Assembly: GCF_918797505.1 (NCBI RefSeq)
Contig: NC_092797.1
Coordinates: 19,109,372-19,173,371, forward strand
DNA length: 64,000 bases
Reading direction: 5' to 3'
Source: Bemisia tabaci
Taxonomy: Eukaryota > Arthropoda > Insecta > Hemiptera > Aleyrodidae
In this document: one piece after another, positions 24,601-36,600 of the stretch
Position numbering within the stretch: the first letter of the stretch is position 1
How the letters are laid out: each line of letters starts with the position of its first letter
Program-made: the position numbers and the translations under genes
The notes under the pieces: generated by a model
What the model was told of the DNA's origin: nothing
Seen by the model: only the letters and a program-made list of their open reading frames with translations
The model's database searches: none

Positions 24601-27600
24601 CTTGATGCCCACTATCTCCCTAATCCCAACTTGCATGTCGCAAACTTTACGAATTTTGACGCAAGTGCTCAGTCACAAAGTTTGAGAGCCCATTGAGTGA
24701 TTTTACTCATTCAATCAACTTTAGCTGAAAATTTAGGAACAAGGGAGGAGGGGATAAAGAGGAAGAACTCAATTCCCTCTATATGGCAGTCATATTTTCA
24801 TCTACGACCTGTGAATAGAACAAATTACGGTAGAATTAAAAAGGAAGATACACAGCGAGAAAACTCAACACAGAAGTTAGGTTAATACGAGAAGTAAAAC
24901 ACAAAAAACCCAAGCCTTTGGTTGACTCTGAACTGGAGTTTCCCAGTCCCTCCATTCTTTTCTGCGTTAAATTTACCGCATTGTGTACCAAAATCAACAC
25001 AAACTTTGTGTCGGATTGTGTTTCACTTCCTATAATAACCAAAATAAACAGAAGAATACAAATATTTTTATTAGTATAGGTAAATACACTTATTTGAAGG
25101 TGCCCTAACAAAAGAAAGTCATTAAGACCCTTGGAGAGAAGAGATCCATTTACTATGACATAATTATCAAACATCAAAAAAAGGGGTAGGCAGTAAGAAA
25201 TAGGAAGAGAGAAAAGGGGGAATTTGCAAAAAATAGAGAACGACAACGATAGAATATATTAAACGGAGATTCTCTGTTTTTAAAGAAATAATGCCGAACT
25301 CGTACATTTAGTACACGTAGCCCCAACGGAAAAAAATATGATAGTTATTTCAACTATCATCCTGGCTGATTTTGACGCCACCCTGAAGTGTAGTTGCATT
25401 AGCCATCGGTATAGTTGGTCGAGTCAGTTAAAAATGTAGTTGAATCTACCATACCTCTGGCCGGTACAATTACACTTCTGGCTCGTGTCAAAATCAGCCG
25501 AGATTATAGTTGATATTATCATACTTTTTTCATGCTTCGTAGCCCTCATTGCTATATGACTTTCTTAATTTTTTGGTCAGGAACTGTAGATGAAACTCAG
25601 AATATACAGTGCTCCGCCGAGGAGAAATAAATTATGAATGTACCCATAAGACGCTAATTTAAGCGTTGATGTGCATGATAAACAACTTACCCATAGATGA
25701 TGTGTGCTTGCATAATTGATTCCCCATTACGCGAATTAATTATACGATTGAGTTGGGAGAATGACCATAATTACTTTTGCCGGGAACTCTACCCAGGATG
25801 AGAGCATACTGATTACTGATCGAATTCAATAACTCGGTCATTTTAAATTATGCTCCCAACAGCCCTCCATAATTAACCTAAATGACATAAATCTAGAGCG
25901 TCTCCAAATTCAAGGTGAAATAGACTCTTTTGCATACTACAACCGACCGTAACTCAACATTTAAGCGATTCACAAAATCTCAGGGAAGCAGATTCATAAC
26001 TGGAAATGAACGTGAATGATCAGAGTCGTTTAATGCGATGCAAAATTATTCGCACATCCTCTACTGAGTACTTTTTCCGCTTAGCTTCATGTAAATTTTG
26101 AGGGAATCGTGCTTTCGGGAAATGTTTTCCTTACACGATCACACAGGTAATGTTCAGCGTGTGGAAATAAAGTGACATAGACTTGGTATAGACAAGTATG
26201 AAATAAAATACAAATTTCAAGCCCATAATTTTTGCACCCTAAATATTTTTACTATTCATCAGATTTTTAACGGAGAGAAATAGGCTTTTAAGCGGGTTTA
26301 AAATCATCCTCAGCTATAGTTTTCTGATGTTATCTGGTTATCATGATAGACGTTGTCCATTCGTAAATTAGTTTCAAGTATCTTAATACATTTTGAGCAA
26401 GTGCTTGTGAAATTCTGCACACCTTTAAAGAAGGCACTGAGAATGAACCCTGACATGACAAGGGTTCCTCATATTCACCGAAAGTTTGATAAAAACTATG
26501 CCTCCACGTATAAACCTGTGCGAAAAACTAGGCAGCTCACGCTGGCAGTCTTCTTTAATAACACCTAATGGATATCAAATATGTGATTAGTCAATAGTAA
26601 GCGATGGTTCAATCGCGAAGTTTTTTTTAGGAGCAGAGACTTCGAGATCAGCATTAGACAGTCGCAATTCCCGGAAGTCGATTGTGCTGTTTCTCCCTCC
26701 ATTTAAATATATTGCAAGCATCGATTCTGCGTATAAAACTGCTTGTTTTGATAAATATCGATTAAGTATAATTGAAGTTGCATGTATTTGATTAGACGGA
26801 ACGCAATGTTGCCAACTTGTGGGAATCATGAGATTAACGGCACTATCTTGGTTCGAAGTGAATTTCAGCCCTTTTAAGCTTTTGGAACGAAGGTCCCTAT
26901 CCTTTAACACGTAAAAATAAAATGGTGTACCGCTCTCCTCGTATCACACATACACCCCCCCCCAATGCGTTACGTAATATAGGGACGGCTTTCTTTGGGC
27001 CCATTGTAGGAGCTGAAACCAAATTTTCCCTCTATCTAAGAATTATGTTTTGTTGGTGGATATTTGCATTATTAAAATTGACCGAGGCATGCTAAAATTC
27101 GACCTTGTTTAGCTGAAACGAAGCAAGCCACATCAGCTATTGCCAAGTTTAAGTGAGTGATTTAATTTTTTACGAGAGAACATTAGTGCAAATCTCTTTG
27201 AAAATTTTAAGGAATTTGCTTCGTACTCTGCAGAAAATTCACTGAAATTTTCACAAAAATCCGCACAGCCGTTTCCATGTAAAAAATTAAACCACCAAGT
27301 TAAATGTAACAATAGCTGATGTGGATTGGTTCTTTCTCCTCCTTAACACGGTCCAAATGGTCCCCACCGAATATTATGAGTTGTGTCGACGGATATTCCC
27401 TAGTGTACCTATATTGAGAGAGTATGGCCACTGGGCCCCATGGAGAGGCTTAGAACCCAAAAATGGCGGTGCTTTGTTTTGGTTTTTGCGGATGAGAGGG
27501 GGGTCATTGCCAACTTTTGACGGTTTTCATCAACCGCACTTGCTGCCAACCTTACTATATTTGAGATAATTTTTCTCAAAAATTGCACACGATTAGCCTT

Positions 27601-30600
27601 AAAAATATGTAAAGAAGTCGCAATAGTGCATGTTGGTTTTCTCGTTACGATAAGCAAAGAAAACTACATTTTAAGTCATTTTGCATTACATTAATTTATG
27701 GCGTCCGCCATTTTCGGGTCCCAAGGGCTCCATTCAGCCTAAGCTGTCTGAGTCAATCAGAGGTGGTAACACCAGAGGCCATACTCTCTCAATATAGGTA
27801 CTCTAATATTCCCCACATTAAAATTGAGCGAAGAACGCTAAAAATGTCGAGCAGAATTCGTCGACCAATAGAGCACGGCAAGATTCGCGGGTGTGGATCG
27901 AATCGTTTCGTCATCAGGCGTGCCCGCGCCGCGCGCCTTGACAAATAATGAAATAAAACACGGTCGGTGCGAAGGAGATACCTACCGGTCACGGCGGAGT
28001 CGTAGTTAAAAATTATTACTCCATCGATTTCGTCACCCATTCAATCTAAGAGCAGACAACCAGTTTAGCACGGCCAGGGCACTGTTGCTTGACCGACATG
28101 CATGATCCGTGTTGTTTAAATTGGAATCTCGCGATTTTTTTCACCAAGATTGGCACCTCAGCGAGGCTCCTCTCCCCCAATTTAGATTCGTGTTGCTCTC
28201 TGCCTTCTTCTCCGGTCGATCAGACCTCAGACGACCTGACCTTATTAGGCCCACCTGTCTGGGTATTTAGATCGGTCAATGGCTGAACTTTAAAACCGCT
28301 TGAGCTGTTTTTGTTTATTTTTAATTTTTTCAATGACATGCCTGCAAATTTACAATCCGACTGATATTTTAGCAACAACTGAGCCATTAATCGTGACAAC
28401 AACTTGTAAGCGTTGCCATGCTGTTCAGATTCTGCAAATTTGGCCTTATTTATCAGTTTAAAAATGTGAGGGCTCTGTTAGAATTTTTACCAAAAAAATC
28501 TAACACTTTTTTTTTTAAAATTTTTTCAGAGTCTAATATGCATTTGAATCGTTTTATTTTCTGTAAATGCACGTGGAGGAATAAGATTTTCGTCACAACC
28601 AGCCAGTGGACGACTATCCTATTTTTTTCCGCATGGTGTACGAAGTTAAATAATTTCAGAAGCACTGCAAAGGGCTTGTACTGTTCCTGAAAAGAACAGT
28701 AAAGAACATGTTTGATTTTAATTTTAGTAACTTAAAAATATTAAACATATTCATTTTTAAACTGTAATTCTGTAGTTCTGTATGTATTTTAAACGCATGT
28801 TGATGATGAACATGATCACGTTATCTCACGTAAAAACTGTTTGTTACAGGTAAATCCTTCAATGTTCGGCAAAGGCTAGTCCATACAATCAAGACTTCAT
28901 GTTTACCGAAACTGATCTGTGAGCTGAATGCATCGCCACACAAGGAGACCTTGTCAGAAGCAGAGAGATCTCTTTTGTCCTTAATTAGGTAAATATCTGA
29001 CGGCCAACCTGTTTTTGGGGATAATTACAGCGTTCTGGGGGTTGATTCTTAAATTCCTAGCTATAATTTATTGAATGATCTAACCATAAATTATTTATTT
29101 TTTGACAAACAGAGCTAAATTGATCTCATTCATTTAGTGCATTAATTTATATCGACAGATTCTGAGCAATTTTTAATGTATCCATTCGAAGTATGTCTGT
29201 ACCATCAAATTATCATTTACAAAGTTCTTGAGTACCGTCCCTTTACGGCCTCTATTAATTTACTTACGATATAATCCAATCATCTTGCTCTAGTATTATT
29301 CGTGCATTTCTTTTCTTATTTTTCCATTTCGTTTTTCATCTGTTAGGTATCAACTATTCTTGCTACGCAAACATTATTTGCAATGTACTTGGGCATATAT
29401 AATTTTACAATTCAAGACATCGTATTTGCTTCGGAAAAACATGAAAATATGTAGTAAAAAATGGTAGTCGTAATACTAGAGGTGAACGTACACCACTTGC
29501 CCCTCAAGCTTTTTATCACGGAACCCCAGAATGAAGAAGGAGGGCAGGAGGTAACCCTCTTGAGTCACAATTCACTTAAACGGATGAATATAGGGATATA
29601 GAAAATGAACTTTAATGTCCCCGATATCTCCCAATGCATACGCTCGGATCATCATAATTCATTTCAATTTTTTTGACATTTAATTGCTTTTTGCGAAAAA
29701 AGATAAAAGGAAAGTCAAAACGGGGGAAGGAGTAGCAGCGCTCGCACGAGGAGAAGAAAGGTAATTTATGACATTCTCACAGCGGTATGAATCATGTGTA
29801 AGAGCCTTTCTACTGCTCGTATGAGCGCGGCATTTGAATAAAATATTGTAAAGTTCGTGTCTTCTGCCTTTTAAATGAAAAATAGCTTGTTTAAGGTGAA
29901 GAGCTGTAAGCATAATACGTTTTCATTCCGAGGGTGGAAGATTTACTGAACTTCTCGACCCTCTAAACACATCTTCGTGAATTAAGTCTGTTGACTCTGA
30001 TAAGTAGAAACCAATACGCAGGGATGATGCATATTTGGTCTTTAATTACATGCATTAAACTTATTTTCAAAAAATTTTCATTTTTACAAGTGAACAAAAT
30101 ATGATTTCTTAAGGAAAAACTTTTCTGGCAAACTTAATAATCAGTAAAATAGACAGTGATTTTACCTCATTTTGCTGTAATATTTGTTTATCTCAGTTCT
30201 AAAGATCTCATCCTGGGGGAAATGAATTATGTCACCAACATAAATTCCATGAAAAGTAACCCTCATTTGAACGTTCCCAAATTTTCTGCAATCGAATCTC
30301 TAATTTTGCTGCACATTATGAATATTTTTTCTTTAACTTTTCAGATCCTATTTTTAAAATTACGTATAGAATCGTCCGTAAAATCAATGATTATTCCTTG
30401 CAGTAATTTTCCCTGTAATTCGTATTTTTTTAAACTGAATTTGGCAACGTTTCAAAGCTCCGAAAGAGTTTTTCCTTGATGCAGCAGTGTATATCGCAAC
30501 TACGGATATGATGCTGATACTCTCACGCACACCACATTATGCGTGTAATTCCAGAGAACTCGACAACACTGTTCAGCAAATTAAAAGTCGCGTCGCGTGC

Positions 30601-33600
30601 GGTACAGACCTTGGCTTCCGGTTTGAAACGTCGTTTTAAAATTTTGATAGACCATGTTCACTACGAGAATGTTACTGGTTACTAGATTCCCCGGAAATTA
30701 TATGCAGTCAGGGGCCTCGTAATCTTTAACATTATTTTTAATTCGTAAAACGGGCTAAACGGCCATATCAAAAGCTAACTTGGGCACCCACCGGCCAAGG
30801 TACCTTAAACTCAATACGACGTTTCAAAATTTCCATCGCCGTTTTATTTTTTCACAGAAAAATTGTTCAACAAAGCTGTCCAAAAATTTCACTGAATGTT
30901 ATACGCGCTGTCGATAAAATTCAGTGAAATTTTTAAACCGATTCGACCAAAAATTTCTGCGTAAAAAAACAAAATTACGCCGGAAATTTTGAAACGTCGC
31001 ATGGCACTTGTAATACTGTGGCCGGGAGGTGACGATTCGCTGTTAGTATGTGGGTACCCGATTTTTTTCATTTTTACATTCTTATATATCTTTGAATTCT
31101 TATTGTTGAGAATATTTTTCGTCGCATAAAAAAAATCCTGGCTACACTGAAAAAAAAAAGGATCACAGTCTCAACTACACTTCCAGTTGATTTTGGCGCC
31201 AGCCATAAGAGTAGTTGCACTAGATAGATAAGTGTAAAGGCACCAGCCAACGGTATAATTAATCCATCTTCATCTTGGACTGACTGTGAGGGCACCAGCT
31301 CGAGGTATGGTTGATCCAACTACACTTTAAGCTGACTTAAAAATACCTCTGGCTTGCGCAACTACTCTATTATCCGGCGCCAAAATTAGCTAGGTATATA
31401 GTTAGGATTGTTATGATTATTTTCCGTATAGGCTACTGCTGTCCCTCCTCTCAGAGGGAAAGATGTCTCCAAAAATATGTGTACATCCTGTAACCCTACC
31501 ACCCTACATCTCGAGCTCTTGAAGAGGAAGCAGTTCATTTACTCATAACTAACGCCCCCACTCGCACGATTTCCTTCCCGAGCGGCTCCGAAAGTTTAAT
31601 GGAAAGTACGGCGAAAAGAGCGCCGCGCATCGGGAGTAAATTCATGGGCGCACACTTACTTACGCAGAAAATATAATTCAAATTCCTCATCTAAATAATA
31701 ATAGGGACAAGCATTGTGACTGGCGGGCGGACAAGGCTGCAAGTGTAAATCTTGGATTTCGGCTCCGGGATCGAGACGAATATATTAAAAGATGCGGCAC
31801 TCAATATTGCGGGAAGGGCGCGAGGGGCGCACGAGACAAGGGAGGGGCGCGGATCGGCAATGATTTACATAGACGCTTCAGCTCTTGCATTATGTTCCGT
31901 TTCGCGGGATAAGTAAATCAAGCAGCGAGATTTACAGTGTCACATTTGACAAGAGACTTACCTTATTTGAGTAATGGATTGTTCCGCCGATGTACAAATC
32001 TGTGCCCTTACCTTTGCCTTTGCGCCGAGCGTTTTTTTAAATCAGCGGCGTCTTTAACTTTTAAGGACCTCATTATGAGCTCCTTATTTGCATTCATATT
32101 AGTTCGCTCCAACCCGCCCCCTCGCCTCCCACTTTGGATTTTTGCATCATTTCATCCCCGAACAGAGGAGTTTTTCTTTTTCTCTCCGGTGCTTCCACCC
32201 CGTATTCATGAACCATTTGATCAGAGCTTGATAAATTCGATTTACCTTTATTTTAACCACCGCGGCACCTAATGAGCCACCACGCTTGAGCACCGTGGAT
32301 AATCCTCCTATTTTTTCATGAGGAAATGAGTTTAGTCGAACGTTGTCAGGATGGAGGTGAGCTGTCAAACTCCGATTCCTCTCCTAATTCGTTTTTACCC
32401 CATTTGCTTGGTAGATCTGCCTCTCCTAATAAGTATGTAAAAGAGAGCTGGAAAGCTAAAAAATCACTTGCCAGTGTAACAATAATGACTTTATCTTACG
32501 GACTTATCTTTGAACTTGTGCTAATGTTATCATTAAAAAATGCTGCGTGCGGTGTCTCCGAAGGAATGATTGCTACGTACACTCGATATTTTCCAAGTCT
32601 GTTAAATTTTTGAGCGGTAAGATCCAAAACTGGAACCATACACCGATTAAAAATGTAAATTGTAAGACACAATTCAATATTCCTTGTCCAGAGACAAATT
32701 AATTATCATTAGGTATTTTTCTTTGCCTGGAAGCTCACTTTTTCTCTACATTTCTTTCGATTGCATCCAGTTTTATGCAGAGCAAAAAATACCGCGTGTA
32801 GATGGAATGTCAGCGAAATATTTGGACGGAGTTAAACAGAAAGGAACCAAGCCACACCGGGATCGAACCGAGAAAAAGAGGTTTAAAGTTTGGCTCCTGC
32901 ATAAGACTCAATGTAAAAGATAAACTTCCAGTTCAATTTCTGCAAAATTTGCTCCAACAAAAACTTTGAATTTTTGGCGATAGATAGTGGAGCAGTGGTT
33001 GAGTTCAAAACCACTCATAACTCAATTTTTTCCAAAATGTGGGTTGGTTCCTTTCTGCTTAACTCAGTCCATTTTGAGTAATTGTTTAACGATTGAAACC
33101 TATTCCTTTTCTAAATAAAAAAAAAAAACAATAAAACATGCCATTAGACGTGACCAAACATGTTCACTTACACTTGATTATTTTCTGTTAGACGAGAAAT
33201 TAATGGCCGCATAATGTAGTCTGCAATTCTACCAAAATTGTTGAACTAAATTACGGTATATTTGTAAAGAGGTAGAAAACTACGTAATATTTTGCTGCGA
33301 AGTTTTCTGACTGGATGTGCGTTTTGAAAATGAGGAAAGTGCACTCTAATGTATTGAAGCGTTATGGCACCAAACGAAAATTCAGTGAGGATAAAAACTA
33401 CAAAAACCCTCAAAAACATTTTTCGGGCAAAAAATCCGGTCGAGGAAATTGACGTGTCACTTCCTTTTCAAGTATAAGATAGGCAAAAACCTTTGATGAA
33501 TTCCCAAGGTCCACTAAGACTAATAATCATCAAAAAGTTCAAAAAAAAAAAAAAATAAATCCCTTGCCAAAAATAAATAATAAAAAAAACCGATTTTGAG

Positions 33601-36600
33601 ATAAATCCCGCAAATGAACTTGAAATCACAAAATCGGTCGAGGATGTCAACTAAAACTTTTCCCCCTTTAATTATGAGCTCCGCAAGAAGCGTGACTCGC
33701 TTGTACCTTTTCATACACGAGCCGCACGAATTCATCTCTTCTTCTCTCCTCTCCTTCCGTCCATGGACAGAGGTCCAAAATTTTTCGGATTTACTGACGC
33801 GACCGGCTGCGGCTCGATGCTCTCAGTGAATCGGTGCCTTCTTATCATCCCTGATGTCGGCTTCAAGTCGGTTGCAATTTCACCAGTCGACCCATTTTTC
33901 CATAACCACATGTTAGACTTTTTCGAAACATGATTCATCTGAAACATGGATTTTTTTTTTAAGGGAGCTTACCATTTGCTTTGGACGGTAGGTAGGTTGT
34001 AAGTAATAATTGTTCTTACACTCTATCAGTTAAGTATAAAATACATCTGTACCATTGGATGACATTTCGACAGACACGTTAGGTCCGGACAAGTGAGGGG
34101 ATTTCTGAATCGCAAAATTATTAGTGGAATTGTTATAGTGGAGGAGTTGAGTCCCTTCACGGAATGAGCCCCACTTAAGTCGACAGGTTGTACGTGTTTC
34201 TCTCTGACTTATGTGTGATCTTAGTATAATCCACCCATGTTTACGCACCGAGCCGCAGCCGGTCGCGTCAGTAAATCCGAAAAATTTTGGACCTCTGTCC
34301 ATGGACGGAAGGAGAGGAGAGAAGAAGAGATGAATTCGTGCGGCTCGTGTATGAAAAGGTACAAGCGAGTCACGCTTCTTGCGGAGCTCATAATTAAAGG
34401 GGGAAAAGTTTTAGTTGACATCCTCGACCGATTTTGTGATTTCAAGTTCATTTGCGGGATTTATCTCAAAATCGGTTTTTTTTATTATTTATTTTTGGCA
34501 AGGGATTTATTTTTTTTTTTTTTTGAACTTTTTGATGATTATTAGTCTTAGTGGACCTTGGGAATTCATCAAAGGTTTTTGCCTATCTTATACTTGAAAA
34601 GGAAGTGACACGTCAATTTCCTCGACCGGATTTTTTGCCCGAAAAATGTTTTTGAGGGTTTTTGTAGTTTATATCAGGTCGTTTTTGGGTGAATAAGTAC
34701 CTAAAGGTCTGGCTGTACGAAGAACTAGCAAAACCGAAGCGTCGAAAAAACACAAGCAGTGTTGTTGATTTCTCCATAAGCCACCATGTTAGAATGCCGG
34801 TTTGGTTCACACTTTGTATAAGTCAGAAATTAAATCCCTATATGAATAAAATCCAGGAGTAACATACATGAATGGATTTATTATGGCTTTGACCATCTAT
34901 TTATAGCAAAATTTACACAAATTAATATCGATTGACTTAAAAAATGTCGAAAAAACACAAGCAGTCGTTGCTTTTCCCGTAAGCCGCCGTGATAAGAAAT
35001 GCTTGTCGGTTCACACTTGGTTTAAGTCTCAATTTACTTCCTTTTTGGAATATTATTCAAGAGTATGATACATTAATGGATTCACTATGGCTTTAACTAC
35101 CCGTTTGCAGCAAAATTTGCAAAAATGAATGATGATTGAATTAAAAATGTCGAAAAAACACAAGTAGTTCTTGATTTCTCCATAAGCCACAATGATGATA
35201 AGTGCCGTCGGGTTCACACAGCGCTACTGGTGGAGAAAAGTGAAAGTGAAAACTAGGGTTTCGGCGTTAGCCGCGAGAGAGCGCACCAATGCTGATTTCG
35301 AAACGAATCTGCAGGTGTTCATTGGTTGAGAAGTAACTCTAACTGCATCATGAAGAATGTAGAGTACCTGTATAGCGAGAGTATGGACAGATCGCTTCAT
35401 GGAGGGCTTAGGGCCCAAAAGTGCAGCCACCCTTCTAACCAACTTCCAACGCACAAAATTTCACTGCCAGTCTGCAGGTTCCAATTCTAACCGAGATGCC
35501 CAAGAATGTACATAAATGAGCGTTCTTCCGGAAAATTGAGTAAATTTATGCAAAAACGGAGTCAAACACGTGCTTAATAAACGACGGTTCGTAACAATAG
35601 TATTAGTAAATCTTTCTGGATAATTGAAATTCATAGGTTGGCTGCATTTCTGGGCCCTAACTTTATTCGCAGAAGCATCGGTGAAGGCCTGATGGATTTT
35701 CGGAGTTTCACATCTGTCCATACTCTCGCTATACAGGTACTCTAGAAGAATGTGGCCACCACAATTGAGTCCTTATTTTTACTGAACTTCAGACAGTGGG
35801 AAACGCACACAGAACTGTTGTCAAATTAAATGATGTTTTTAATTAATAATAATGGAAATATCGTGATCTTTTTATCCAAAGGAGTGATGCCAAATCACGG
35901 ATCGGTTGGGAACAATTGAATCTATGAATCGCTGCATTGCAGCTAGTGTCCTTTGTCCACCCAATGACAAAAAATTATGTTGGTACCTGCACTTGGTATA
36001 AAGATTGACAACTGACTTGACCTATTTAATTTATTATCTTATGTGTTCTTAATGCAGTAAATAAGTCTGGAGATCTAAGTATTGGCATGAGTTCATTAGA
36101 AAAAAAGGCTTATCTGAATGTGAGAGGCCAAAGCGGTACTTACGGTCACCATACCTGAGTTCGTAGGCTCACCCTCATACCTACTGAGACGGCAATCTCC
36201 ATCGCTTGATCGGAGGATATGCCGCACCTAGTTGGTAAGAGTGGAGAGGCATTTATGATTACATTGATACCATGGGGTCTAATTGTATTTAGCCTTGATT
36301 AACACAATCACACTTATTGCAATGGAACTAGACAGGAACACGTACCTACGTATCTTAATACTGAAGTCCTCTAAACAGATGGGCGATACATTCTGTTACT
36401 CTTTTAAATAGAGGAGGGAAGGACGCACCCATTTCACACAGCAATTTATGCAAGAAAATGAAGCCTTCATTGTATTTTTATCATCAACTTATGAAATTAT
36501 GAGAATAAAACGGGTACATACCTTTCATTAAAGACCTTGTTATACATTGTTGGGCAAAATGAAGTTTTTAACAACTCCTGACGCAAAATCAAAGCGACTC

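Noticed and set aside
32860..32875. GGTTCGATCCCGG on the minus strand, like a tRNA T-arm or SINE B box
   Set aside because: No A box or cloverleaf could be drawn around it, and it lies inside a MITE.
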